A stretch of 64,000 nucleotides of DNA. Source: Rhynchonema sp. JSB1_4. Lineage: Eukaryota; Nematoda; Chromadorea; Monhysterida; Xyalidae. The position numbers were made by a program, and so were the translations under genes. The stretch lies in NCBI GenBank assembly GCA_030248065.1, contig JASAMV010006009.1, positions 1 through 64,000 of the forward strand, read 5' to 3'. Under the pieces are notes generated by a model. That model did not search any database. It worked only from the letters and a program-made list of their open reading frames with translations, and was not told the DNA's origin. This document shows, piece after piece, positions 31,725 to 42,604 of this stretch (positions within the stretch are counted from its first letter, which is position 1; each line of letters begins with the position of its first letter).

Positions 31725-32037
31725 ATCCCCCCCCAGAAAAAAGTCTCTGATGCCCAGGGGGGTTGTTCAAGGAAGGTCAAGTTTTTAGAGGAAGATTGAA
31801 CAAAATTGGTGTTGGGAGCGCAAACATGGTCATTTTGGGGGTTATGCTTGCGCCAGCAAGCGATTCTGAGCATTTTGAAGGTAAAAATGGGCAATTTTTA
31901 CGGTTTTCGAAAAAGATTTAGGGTAAGATACCCCTGGACAAAAAGTCAGAATGCCGGATACCCCTGGGTGAAAAAATCAAGATACCGGATACCGGATACT
32001 AGGGAGATAACCTCCTCCCCCCCCAACGACACCACTG
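31725..32037. mobile_element. hAT-like element, family C, copy 5 (5'-truncated)
   Basis: It matches the C body and right end (CCCAACGACACCACTG at 32022-32037) but lacks the left terminus and first words. It abuts the K+ channel pseudogene. Confidence 0.75.
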
Positions 32038-32129
32038 GTAACGACACCCAGCCGAGCCCACTGTTTTGTCACCCGCTATTTGATCGTCTGTCACACAGCT
32101 TGATGTTGTCCGTATACGAGCGCACCAGA

Positions 32130-32319
32130 CTACCGTAATCCACCGAATCTTATCGGCACAATATTGCCGTATCCTACTGATACCGTAGTCATCGTAACGA
32201 CCACCAGAACGCCGCCGGAATGCTGATGAATTGTGTGCCTTCGGTACCGTTATCCACAAAGTACAGGATGCTCGAAAAGAACAGCGCTACGCCTGTCAGA
32301 ATCACCATTGATAACATGC
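32130..32319 (-). pseudogene. Voltage-gated K+ channel pore exon, disrupted
   Basis: After a CATTCAG acceptor the frame reads an S5-like helix (GMLSMVILTGVALFFSS, then ILYFVD) and the pore-helix lead ISIPAAFWW, typical of Shaker-type Kv channels. The frame then shifts before VVTMTTV. The selectivity filter carries two extra residues (TTV-SV-GYG instead of TTVGYG), and a stop follows soon after GNIVPI. S6 is not recognisable. This is a decayed duplicate exon; other exons were not found. Confidence 0.7.
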
Positions 32320-32423
32320 CTGAATGATAAAGGTGACATTGTAAACTCGTTATTTCACCAAAACGCTTGATCCTGTGTCACATCGTTGTTATTTTGTCAT
32401 GAACGTTTGAATACAAAAGCCTG

Positions 32424-32512
32424 GGCCGAAATGTAAGTGGACCGATAGGTACCCGAACCGAAATGTACGTGGACCGAAAGGTACCCGGACCGTAAAGTGT
32501 GTGGACCGAGAA
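32424..32512. repeat. Short tandem repeat with GGTACCCG core
   Basis: About three imperfect units of roughly 34 bp contain CGAAATGTACGTGGACCGA and AGGTACCCG. The GGTAC core matches the word arrays of the hAT-like elements, but no terminal repeats were seen. Confidence 0.55.
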
Positions 32513-32998
32513 ACAAGATACGGAATCGCGCACAGGCGAACGTTCTTTGAACAAAACCCAGCGGTGGTCACATGGACCTCTGCTGTCATGAGATTCTACG
32601 AGAAAAAATATTCTTGGCGGTATACCGAACTTGGTTATTGACTGTGGGTGGTATGGTTGCCGTTTTTTATGCGAACAGAGGAATAGATAGTAAGATGGTA
32701 GAAAGTCACACCAACAAGTGATTAGCAAGCACAATGGGATTTGTTTGCAGCGAATTGATGTTTTTTAAAAACTGCTGTAAAACTGCCATTGTTTTAAAAA
32801 AACTATTAATTTTTTTGGGAACGATATTCATACGACAAGTTTTTTTATGATTCATGATCACGACGCTACTGCTTGGATACGACTTGACGAATTTTTGCCT
32901 GGAAAAAATAAAAAATGGCACAAAAAGTTATTAAAGTGGTTTTATAACTTGAATCAAAGGTTCTACATTCATACTGCGAAACATCAGTTGGTCGGGAA

Positions 32999-35463
32999 AT
33001 GTCTCCATTCTTGTGTCATGATCATGACCCCACGTGTTTCCCCTATCCGACCATTCTTGTGCTGCTGTTCCTGTTATTGGAAAACACCATTTCTAAACCG
33101 GTCCTCATAGAAGAAGATCCCACTGTTCAATCGCTCTATGACGATGAAACATTGCCCAATACCGTATCAGATGAAACCGTCAAATTTAACAGCAAGCAGT
33201 TTGAAACATCAACAATCAGGGCAACCGCCCAACTTCCCGAAGTCCTGCGTGATTTGCCGATTTGGGTGTACTTCGCGGCGGGCGCTGGCGTTGTGGTGGT
33301 GGTGCTGGTTGCAGGTTTGTGGCACAACAACAACAATGACTTGGTTGCGTTTTGCGGTTTGCAGACCGTATGCGCGACGTCGTTCTGGACGCAAACAAAA
33401 CGGTCAAACCCGCTAATCAACACGTGTCAGAAGCAGCACAAGTCTACATAGCTTGCAACTGGCTTTGTGCAAGTGCAGCACAGCCACAAGCAACCCATGC
33501 GCACTGTTTACGGCAATTATATTGGTCGCACAATGGCCATATAAGGATTCATCAAATCAATCCTGATTTTCACGTTCAGTCACTCTTAAGGTGCGCTTAT
33601 ACTCGTTCCGCAGAACTGAAGGAACGGGTGTAGGAATGATTGTTGCGTCGGGCTGTTTATAAACACAAATTCCTCCACGCGCTGCTATACATTGAAAGCG
33701 GAGGAACAGGGATTTTGCTTCATGTGCGCTATCGGAGCTGTTCAGTGTGAATGTGCCTTGTGACAACCGGCAGAGTGTTGTTGATGATTGTTACATGAGC
33801 ACTATGCAGAAAGCAAAAACGCTCGTTCCTCCACTCGTTCCTTCAGTTCCGCGGAACGAGTATGGGCAATCCATTGGCTCATGTCACTTTTGATACACAC
33901 ACACAGCGCATGCAGCAGCACACGCCATTTCCTAAACAAAACGTACACTTTGAGTGAGTGGCATACTTTGATGACCGCTTTTTAATTTATCCGGTTCACA
34001 TTTGCTGCTTGCCATAACACTTTTCTACACTGTTGCAAAATTTGGAGATGTTTGAGCAGATAACTGCAGAGAACAGATGCATTCATTGACGATAGTAATG
34101 CAGCATGCAGCGTGTGTGTCGGAGTGCCATGAGCTGGCGGATTGCCTATATAAGTGCACCTTTAACTACTGTGCTATTTGTGATTCTCACAAAACATTTT
34201 CAGCTGAAAATAATCTAGCAGAGCACCCACCCACGTTGCCTGAGGTCTGCCTGCAACAGGTCTGAAACATTCTCTTTACCACATGTTGTGTGTGCGATCA
34301 CGCAACGCTGCGTCATTGCCCCGTTACTTTCCCGCTTTACGATTCAGGAAAAAAATTTGACCAATTCTTATAAAGTCATTGTGCAACCAATACCACTAAA
34401 TGTTCAGCCCAATTTCCTTTGGTGCACATTCAGTGATCGTGGTCATGTGCGTGTGCGTGCGTCGAATAAGAAAAAGGCGAGCAAAACTGAAAGAACAACA
34501 ACTGGAAGAAAGTCGAAAGAAGACCGCGTCAAAGACAGTGAAGAAACATAAGACAAAGAAGGGAAGCAAATCGGAGATGACGTGGGAAATGGAAGTAATA
34601 AAACGAAAGAAAGAAGAACGAAAGCGAATGAGGGAGAAGCAAAAAGTGCGCTTACACAGTGTTGCTGAACTTGTTGTTTTTGTTCATGTGTCAGCCGATT
34701 TGCTGATCATTTACGGATTTTAGACAATGAAAGTTCCGTCTGAACAGTATCCAAATCCACAGTCATCCAAAAAGAAACAAACCGCCCAGAAAACAAAGTC
34801 GATTGAAAACAGTACAAACACCAAATCTGGAGACCAAACAACGCGGCTCTTCTCAGAAAGTTACAGGTTTGCACCTTCGTAGGTGGACACTTGTGGAAAA
34901 ATTACGATCGTGTACAGTTTCAGTATCTCACAGAAACCAAGTCAGAAACCAAAAGCTGCTGAAAAATCAAAAAGCGCTGAACAAACAACCAAATTATTTT
35001 CGGAATCAAGAAGGTTAATCATTTTTTATCAATGTACAGTATGTTTCCCGGGCGGGACTGCAGGAATTTTTTAGTTGTTTTCAGTGAGAGCAAAACGAAA
35101 ACCAAACTCACCAAAATTCAACACGGAATTGATCAAATTCAAAAAGGGATTCAGAAATTGTATCAATCACCAAAATCGACAGCACGAAAGGCTTACACCG
35201 ATGACAACGCACCTGGAAGACCAAGGAAGAAAAAACTGAACGGTTAGATGTTCGTGATGCTTGAGTGAATGATTGATTGATACAGTAGCATGACAACAGG
35301 CGAGACATCGAGCGCCACCGAATCAGCGCCCTATTCGTTTTCGAAATCGACTGAAGACAAAAGCGGCGTGGAAGTAGAGACCAACAAGTTGAAGTGTGAA
35401 CTGGAAAGTGAGAAGGAAGACATAAAGAAAATGGAACAGAACAAGAAAGGCGAAATGAAATAA
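32999..35463 (+). CDS. Single-pass membrane protein with Lys/Ser-rich tail (unrecognised family)
   Basis: Six phase-consistent exons: 32999-33314, 34434-34645, 34724-34866, 34924-35013, 35085-35242, 35300-35463 (about 360 aa). The N-terminus has a signal-like run (TILVLLFLLLEN). An acidic Thr/Ser ectodomain of about 60 aa follows, then one transmembrane helix from LPIWVYFAAGAG to VIVVM that is split by intron 1 and followed by CVCVRRIRKRR. The remaining about 230 aa are Lys/Gln/Ser-rich. Exons 3 and 4 repeat a unit (S-G/A-D/E-QTT-R/K-LFSES). The C-terminus is charged (ELESEKEDIKKMEQ). The layout recalls the N-terminal half of synaptotagmin-like proteins, but no C2 domain is present, so no function is assigned. 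Exon 2 could also end earlier, at a GTAATA donor. AATAAA overlaps the stop codon. Confidence 0.7.
33586..33866. mobile_element. Family K element, copy 2
   Basis: Left end TTAAGGTGCGCTTATACTC, then TTCCGCAGAACTGAAGGAACG. Right side GTTCCTTCAGTTCCGCGGAACG followed by a decayed end. It lies in intron 1 of the membrane-protein gene. Confidence 0.7.
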
Positions 35464-35638
35464 ACGTGACAAAAGTTTTTTTGTGGAAATGACTCAAAAT
35501 TTTGGTTATGTAGCCTCTGGTGTCGAGTAGCCTACGCTCATGTGGATGAATATTTTCCAGCAGCTACCCGCACTTATCGCGTTTCTTGGAAGTTTTTTCC
35601 TTGATGTGTGACCAAAGTCTCTTTTTCTGGATGTGTAA

Positions 35639-35644
35639 TTTATT
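35639..35644 (-). terminator. Candidate poly(A) signal for the fucosyltransferase
   Basis: AATAAA on the minus strand, about 340 bases past the stop codon at 35982 and short of the convergent gene ending at 35463. Confidence 0.35.
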
Positions 35645-35981
35645 TTGTATCGGTATACATTCGTGAATGGTACGAGCGAGATCATTATCAATGAGCGAGT
35701 ACGAGTATCACAAATGGCATTTATGTAGCACAGAAGGAGATCTTAGTGGGAAAGGAAGTGCCCCTGAATGAAGCCAGTACCGTGTGCGATTCAAATTTGT
35801 TCCCAGGCAATCTGCTCTGTCGAGTGCCGAGTAGTAGGTCTAGTTCAAAAATATTGCACACTGCCCCTCATTAAAACAAACGTTATATAACAGAGATCTA
35901 AATTCACAAAAAGCTCCAATTCCCAATCATTGTGGGCTCTCTTTCATCCTGACGACGTGTCTCAGCCCGCCTCCGTTCGAG

Positions 35982-37982
35982 TCAGAGTGGCACCCAGTCA
36001 GGTGGATAGTAGTCTTTGACGTTGAATTGTTTGTGCAGCACTGAGTGTGGGGGAGCGAACTCTTTCTGATATACCGTAATCCCGTTGGCCAGGTAGGCAC
36101 CCCACCAGCCGAAGGTGCCCACCGACATGATGCTATGCGAACATTGCGACAGCACACAGAGGTCAATCTGACAAATTGCATTTAGTTGCCCGTTGTATCT
36201 GGTTTAAGAGAATTTTTGGGTAATAACTATCAGATGAGTAACTTCGGACCTCGGGAGAGTTTGTCTGAGCGACTGAAACATCGGGTTCTTTCGGTACATT
36301 CTGAATATTCCACGCGTGGTCGTCGCCGACGATCAAGAAATGCACGCAGCGGGTCGTGTTTTGCAATCTGGATGGAAAGAAAAAAATGTCGTGCAAATTT
36401 CAAAACACAAGAGGATTAAGCAGAGAATTCTTCACAAAACAATGCTCACTTGTCTCTCATGTAGCTGATGGCGCGTTTCAGATAGGTGGCACTCGCCGGA
36501 GTGTACATGGACAGAGCGACCATGTCGCCTCGACGCATGTGCGCGCCAACCAGAGTGCATTCACCGCGCTTTAACTGAAAATCAAAAAAACATTAAAGAG
36601 AAAACAAATGAAAGAGAAAATTGTCACCTGTCGCTTTTGTAATTCATTCTTAATCACACCGACGCATTGTTCCTTGATAATATCGTGGAAGACAAACTCG
36701 GATCGGCGAAGTTGGTCGGCAACGTTGTCGAAATAACGCCAACTTTGGAGGTAGCCGTCGAGCACGTAGTTCTGCGTCGGTTGCAGACTGTGCGGGAAAC
36801 AGTTGATAAGGACGAAAGAGGCAGCAAGCGCATCAGCTTTGCCATATCATCATATTTGTTCAGAAAACGGTGGAAAATAATGGAACTGTGCTGAAGACTA
36901 CGCTAATGCCCGAGTGCGGCTCTGATGGCACGCTGTCATTGTTGGCTCGAACCACACCTTGCCTTGCGTTGCAAAAGCCAGCCAGCCGCTGTCTAGAACA
37001 TTCTCAAACTGTCTCAGCCTAGAATCATTGCACCAACTCAACAATCCTGTGACTGAATTTGCAGCAAGCACTTTCGTGCACGGTCTTGAGACTGGATTCG
37101 ACACGATCCGCATCGGCATTCGACCACAACGGTACCGATATGTTGGAGAACATGGACAATCGCCACGTAAACCGTTTGGTGTTCCTGTGAGTTGGCATTT
37201 GGAAGTGGATGGACTCCACTGATTGTCGTCATCTCATCAGATTATAGCGCACCTGCGATAGGCGTGATGTTGTGTGCGTGCCCCTGCACCAAGCAGTGTG
37301 GCATAGATGAACATTTGGTTGCCAAGACGTCCTGAAACATTATTACGTATGTTGTTGGCGTTCAGCAGATGTTTCAAATTATGTGGATTCTGAAGTACCG
37401 AAGCTGGCCAGGAGTTTATAGCGCATATGTTGCGTTGACTTCATGCAAATCAGGATTATACACAGGTTTTGAAACATTCATTGGTCAGTAAATGTTCATT
37501 ATTGACGCATAATTATCCCTGTTTTTGAACATCAAGTGCGAACAACTACTCGCACCGAGCTAAAACTGATGTTTCCCCTTGATCTAACTAAAGCCACTAA
37601 AATGTTTGACCCGCCCACCTCTGGCATTAACGGTAATGAGCGATTCATTAACTTTTCGATTTGATGCTTGTTTGTGAGATCGTTTCGTGTTCTCTTCATA
37701 TCCATTCAACAGCACCAACGGGCTCCGTGTGTGCCTGTTGACTCGCGTAAAAAACGACCCTCCGTAATCGCGTTCTTTTATCATTTTCGCCCCTTTTCCG
37801 TTACCAGTATTCGATGAATAAACATTTGAATTGAATATCGACACATACATTTGATTGTATTGCTGCAATGTCTTTTCGTGCAGCACATGTCTGCCGCTTA
37901 ACGAGAGTTCGATGATGAACAGAAACAGCGCGGTGAAACCGATTAGAGCCACCAGATTCGACTGTGATTGTGTGGATCGCAT
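35982..37982 (-). CDS. Galactoside alpha-1,2-fucosyltransferase (GT11, FUT1/2 type)
   Basis: Eight exons: 37619-37982, 37253-37331, 37034-37184, 36958-37008, 36628-36771, 36450-36574, 36250-36367, 35982-36167. All join in phase (405 aa). It is a type II Golgi enzyme: short N-tail MRSTQSQ, signal-anchor helix (LVALIGFTALFLFIIEL), then a stem and the catalytic domain. GT11 hallmarks: G-RLGNQMFIYATLL, NYVLDGYLQSWRYF, the nucleotide-binding GAHMRRGDM (HxRRGD type), FLIVGDDHAWN, and CSHSIMSVGTFGWWGAYL before the end. It transfers fucose from GDP-fucose to galactose. Exons 3 and 4 are less conserved and rest mainly on phase. Intron 1 ends AATGTTTCAG. The length and motifs indicate an intact gene. 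Confidence 0.88.
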
Positions 37983-38215
37983 CACTGTCACCTGTGGTAT
38001 GTTAACTGGCTCGGGAATTCTTTTTGGAGACAATGTAAGCATTTCTGAAGCAAAGCGGACAGTAACCTGAAATCGTATGAACAAATGAGGAAGCATGACC
38101 AAAACAAACACACAAGCACGTTGTGTTTCCTGTTTTTCTTGGTGCAAAGAAACAAACGACCCCGTGCACTGGGTGCTGTCTTGTGGACGTGCTTTGCACA
38201 AAAGATGATAGATCA

Positions 38216-38368
38216 ATAACGATGCGATTTAGCCTTGTGAGCACGCATTGCGCTAGATCTGTGGATGCAGTTTCGGCAGGGCGCCATTGCAGTCTGGCAT
38301 TATGCGCCGAAACTGCATCCACAGATCTAACGCAATGCGTGCCCACAAGGCTAAATCGTATCGTTAAA
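38216..38368. mobile_element. Small foldback element
   Basis: An almost palindromic 150-bp unit has arms reading TTTAGCCTTGTG(A/G)GCACGC then AGATCTGTGGATGCAG, bounded by TAACGAT / ATCGTTA. The sequence AAACGACCCCGTG occurs on both sides (38154 and 38367). It lies upstream of the fucosyltransferase. Confidence 0.65.
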
Positions 38369-38838
38369 CGACCCCGTGTCACTGTGAGCTTTGTGCGTGT
38401 GCGCTACCAGCACGTCAATGAAACATTCTACTATGTTTGCTGCTGAATGTCGCGCTTGGATTAACAAGGACACATTCTTAATCTCTTTCATTGGTTTTCT
38501 GAAATCTCGACCGCAAACTGGAGTTGAGTTATAACGTCGGGTAGGTTGTTTCCTTTGACCTGCATGAAAAGGAAACACTATATAATGTACTAAACCATGA
38601 TATTGATACCTATGTAGGTATGACCACTCAAAAAATGTTGCGCTGACGAAAACGCTACAGAAATAATTTTCTTTACTCAGTCGTGATTTTTGTATTATAG
38701 CCAGAACATAAGGAAGCCTCGTGGGTTGGCACAAATTATGTACTTGCGGGTGCATTTTTGTGTTTGGTTGCGCACTGATCGACACAGCAGAGTGGCGTCC
38801 TAATACTAATTGAGGACACATGATATGGCAGCAAAAAC

Positions 38839-39147
38839 ATGGAAACGTATTGTAATGTTTATTCAATGTATTTATTTTCAAGTGCGCACTCAGCCGGCGA
38901 GGTAAAAGAAACCTCCTCTACTGATTTATGCCAATTCTTTTCCAAGTGTAACAAACAAAGATGCAAGAAACAAAACCTAACTGATTCATTGCTTGAGGGA
39001 GGATCCGTTTCAGATTTCGTCGGTTGCTTGCGCGAAATAACCGACAACGAGCGTGGAAACTGTGCCTGTATGGGGTGCAAGCCAAGAAATACATACGTCC
39101 AGACGTTAGAATATGATTTGATTCAGTTAATCAACAGTGTTGATTAA
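38839..39147 (+). CDS. Small Cys-containing ORF (possible last or only exon)
   Basis: The ORF has 102 codons. Its second half reads naturally: DLCQFFSKCNKQRC, then DSLLEGGSVSDFVGCLRE and NCACMGC, giving eight cysteines in spaced pairs as in secreted or extracellular modules. The first about 15 codons are less protein-like, so the true start or an upstream exon is unclear; no clean signal peptide is seen. No family was recognised. The stop codon lies in the perfect hairpin at 39120-39154. Confidence 0.4.
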   Translation: METYCNVYSMYLFSSAHSAGEVKETSSTDLCQFFSKCNKQRCKKQNLTDSLLEGGSVSDFVGCLREITDNERGNCACMGCKPRNTYVQTLEYDLIQLINSVD

Positions 39148-39154
39148 CTGAATC
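39120..39154. repeat. Perfect inverted repeat over a stop codon
   Basis: Two 17-base arms (GATTCAGTTAATCAACA and its exact complement) are separated by one base. The TAA stop of the Cys-containing ORF lies in the right arm. Confidence 0.75.
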
Positions 39155-39159
39155 TAATT

Positions 39160-40832
39160 CAACAGTTTTTGAAAGTTTCAGAATGTGGTGTAGAAAACTG
39201 AAAATAATACACGCTACTTTTCAGTCTTTTTGGAGCTGCTCTCGGCACAAGCGGTCTAAAGCTAGGTGAAGGTCGCTCCAAACCTCCATGACAACAATGA
39301 CTAACTTTACCCTTTTGGTCATTGTCGATACTTGCTGGGTACCACTGCCATAACTGCATCGGTTCAGACGTTCAGAGACAACGGACGTTTGGTATGTATA
39401 CATAGGTGGTATACATGAAGTAATGTACATATATAAGCTGTGATTGGTTTGCGCTTCCATTGGGCAGGATCTGGTATTGTGATTGTTTGGTTTTACATTG
39501 CGCGTGTATGTACAGAAATGTTCAGATTGTTACACTGTTGTAGCACTGTTATGATACCGACTTCTGATGTTTCACCTTTGGGTTGCGACTTGAAGCAGAC
39601 GGCGCAAAGTCAATGTCTCTTATGGGAAGGATGTGTCAAATAATATCACCAAACACAAAACAAACAAACAAAAATGCTCTGTTGTTGTCCATTTTTGGCA
39701 GCTTGTTGCCTGCAAATAAACATCACACATCAATGTAAACGTGTAAGTCATTGAAATGTACAAATACAGTCGTTTGTTGACAACAATGACTGCTCAATCG
39801 CACCTTGCCAAGAACAGAGCTGAGGTTTCATTATGTGGGTTTTTGATTTGGTCAAAGGACCACGAACATTTTTTGTATTTCTTTTCGTTCTGCTTGCCAA
39901 ATAAGCCAAACCTCTTCCCGGCACGGTCAAGTAAAGTTTCTAGTGCGAAACGCCCTTTGAATTTTGAAAAGTCTGCATACCACAAGTGTCGCAGTGTACA
40001 ATGATTTCCATCATTTTGAGTTGCGGAAGTGCTTAGACAAACAGAATAGTAGCACTTCGTTACGGCTTAGTGTCTATGCGCGCAACAGTTCAAATACCAC
40101 GCGGCAAGCTGGCATCTAAGCTGATTAAACCACTGCGCTATTGGGGATGCGCCTTTGACACAGTTACACGGGTACTATAATATGTTAGGATTTGGGGCCC
40201 GGATCTGCAAATCGGGCGTTGCTGTCGGTTTTTATGTAGGTACACAATGACAGACGTACCACAAAGGTGACCAACTGTACAATAGCATGAAAAGCAGCGT
40301 AGGACATCTGGGTACCAGTTCAGCGGGGACAACTTGTCTTCTCCGTGAAGCACTCATGGTGATATTGAGCCCATTTTAAGAGATCTAGTACGCTTCTTTC
40401 ATTGTGACAGAGTTTGTAAATTTCGTTTCAATGGAGTGTCAGCCAAAACGCAACGAGGCCGTGTAACTTCTGTAAAGCGTTTTGTCACACCCGTGTGTTG
40501 TACCCGCGCACGCGCGTGTTGCAATTATGTATGAAGTGCGCCGGCTCTCGTATGTGCTCGCATTTTCGAACGTCTTGTGATCTCAAGATTTTGTCATTTT
40601 TTAGTTACGTTGCAACTGCATTGTGTCTGTGCTGCCCTTCCTACGCAGGCGTGTTGCTTGCACCAGGTCATCGTCAGTGCACAGACACCAAGTGTGACGT
40701 GATTTCATCTAAACATAGTTCAAAACAGATCGAAGCTTCTTTGCTCAAATCGTTCTAGAATACCATCGCAGCAACGCGGCAAACAGGTTATCACTGTACA
40801 TACGACGAGTTGCAGAGCCAACAGCCAGCCAG
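39160..40832. other. Intergenic, nothing recognised
   Basis: No ORF with protein-like composition and consistent splice sites was found on either strand. It should contain the promoter of the gene starting at 40833. Confidence 0.4.
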
Positions 40833-41718
40833 ATGTACACCAACAAACGATCGCGCTACTACTACAACGTGAGTGACATTGACAATGCGAGCACAAGCAC
40901 AACCAGTGTTAGCAGAGCAGCAGCAAGTGCAAGCAGCAGCAGCAGCAATGACAATAATGAAGCAGACAGCGTTGACTTAGAGTCACCACCACCCCGGCAG
41001 AGACGACCGTATACCACATCGTATTTCATACCTGACCGCGCACAACGGCAAGCCCGACCCAGGCGTCAGACCCGTGCACAAGCTACCCGCAGAAGGTATT
41101 ACCCCCGACCGGCGTCGCTATCCCCCTCGGGTTGGTCCTTTTGACAGTTGGCTACGATACCGTAATCCTCTCTGGGGTACTGTACTTTGCAGTGGTTTTA
41201 AAACCCTCAACAAATGATAACATCGTCCACAAAGTCTTTCATTGTTAAAAACTGACAAAAATCAGCCGACGTTTTTACTACCCGCACAGTTAACAAAGCT
41301 GACAGGCTATGTGTTATAGCAAGCACCATGCTGCGTAACCCCACAAGTGGCTGCGAAAAATTACTGCTCCCAAACTCTCAGCCAAACCAGTCTCACACGT
41401 GAGGCCGGATTTTTTTTAAAAATCTCTGATTTTTCGCAATACGTGGCAGAAACTGATAATGTATTCATTGCAGGCGTGGTCCGTCTGTACCCATTTGGGG
41501 CGCACACTCAACCAGTTGTGATTATACCGGCCACAGTCATGCGACGATATCGCAGAGATGGCTACGCCCCGGGACACTTCTACGGATACTCGGGCTATGG
41601 ATCACAGATGCCGTTCACATCCCTTGACCAGGTTGGGGCAAATTTAACAAGTTTACAGCTAAATTATTTTCAGTCAGAAATGGAGTTCCCACTTTTCGTG
41701 ACTTTACATCGGTTTTAA
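40833..41718 (+). CDS. Arg/Tyr/Ser-rich protein, unrecognised
   Basis: Exon 1 is 40833-41130 (MYTNKRSRYYYNVSD...), ending at a GTTGGT donor in phase 1. Exon 2 starts at 41474 after TTGCAG and reads GVVRLYPFGAHTQP then RRYRRDGYAPGHFYGYSGYGS. A further 42-nt intron (41632-41673) is optional because it is in frame, and the stop at 41716-41718 is the same either way. The protein is low in complexity: a poly-Ser/Ala tract, a PPPRQRRPY segment, RRRYYPRP and Gly/Tyr repeats. There is no signal peptide or domain. Composition resembles the next gene, so the two may be tandem relatives. Confidence 0.55.
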
Positions 41719-42604
41719 AATTTCTCAGTGCCAATTCTTGATGTTTTTGTTCTCGGCTATGAGCGACACACTTGAGATCTCCCTGGCGGCAACTTGTCAA
41801 AAGCACCCTAGGCAAGCAAAATTGTAACATTCCTCTCTGCCCCAGATAAAAAATCAACTTCGAATAAATTTTCTATTTAGTTTCCGTTCTGGGTCCAGAA
41901 TAAGAACAGGAACTGAACTGGAATATCATGCAGGCAAATGCCTCAGTTTCAGTAACATAAAACAAACAGTCTCGGTGCTTTTGTTTGCGACCAGACCGAG
42001 CTCAGTCACATAAACACAAACAATAATAACATAATATATATTCAAAACTTTTTGCTCGGTGCAACAGAGGGTAACTGACCCGATGTCCAAAATGCAATGC
42101 TCCCACACACACATACAGGTGTATTTTCCGCGGCTATTGTTTTGTTTACACAACACAACCGACATACTGTATATGATCACCGGCTTTCGCGCATTGCGCG
42201 CAAAAAAGTCCAATACAGTATTTTCCCAATAGGCTACAATTTTCCCTCGCTCGTCGGTTTTTTCAACACAGAAATAAATGTGTTACTATGGCCATTATTA
42301 TTAAGATTCAATAGCAAGATTATGATTATCGTTTGTCCAAGCGATTATTCACTATGCAATCTCAATTCCCATCGAATTAAAGTTACAGTAGCTACATTGA
42401 GTATATAAGTTTATTACGAATATCGTACAGTTACAGTGTGTGGTTTGCAGAATAATGTCGTGACAACGCAACACTGCCTGCAATGAAACGAACAAGACTA
42501 ATCGAATCTCCGAACACATAATCTTGCACGAACCGATATAATTTCGTCTAATTTAAAGGGCCAAATATATACCGATAAAGAATCAAGCTTCAAAATTCGT
42601 AAAA

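Noticed and set aside
38351..38881. 176-codon minus-strand ORF upstream of the fucosyltransferase
   Set aside because: Irregular composition, no domain, and it overlaps a foldback arm. It could be 5' UTR or chance.
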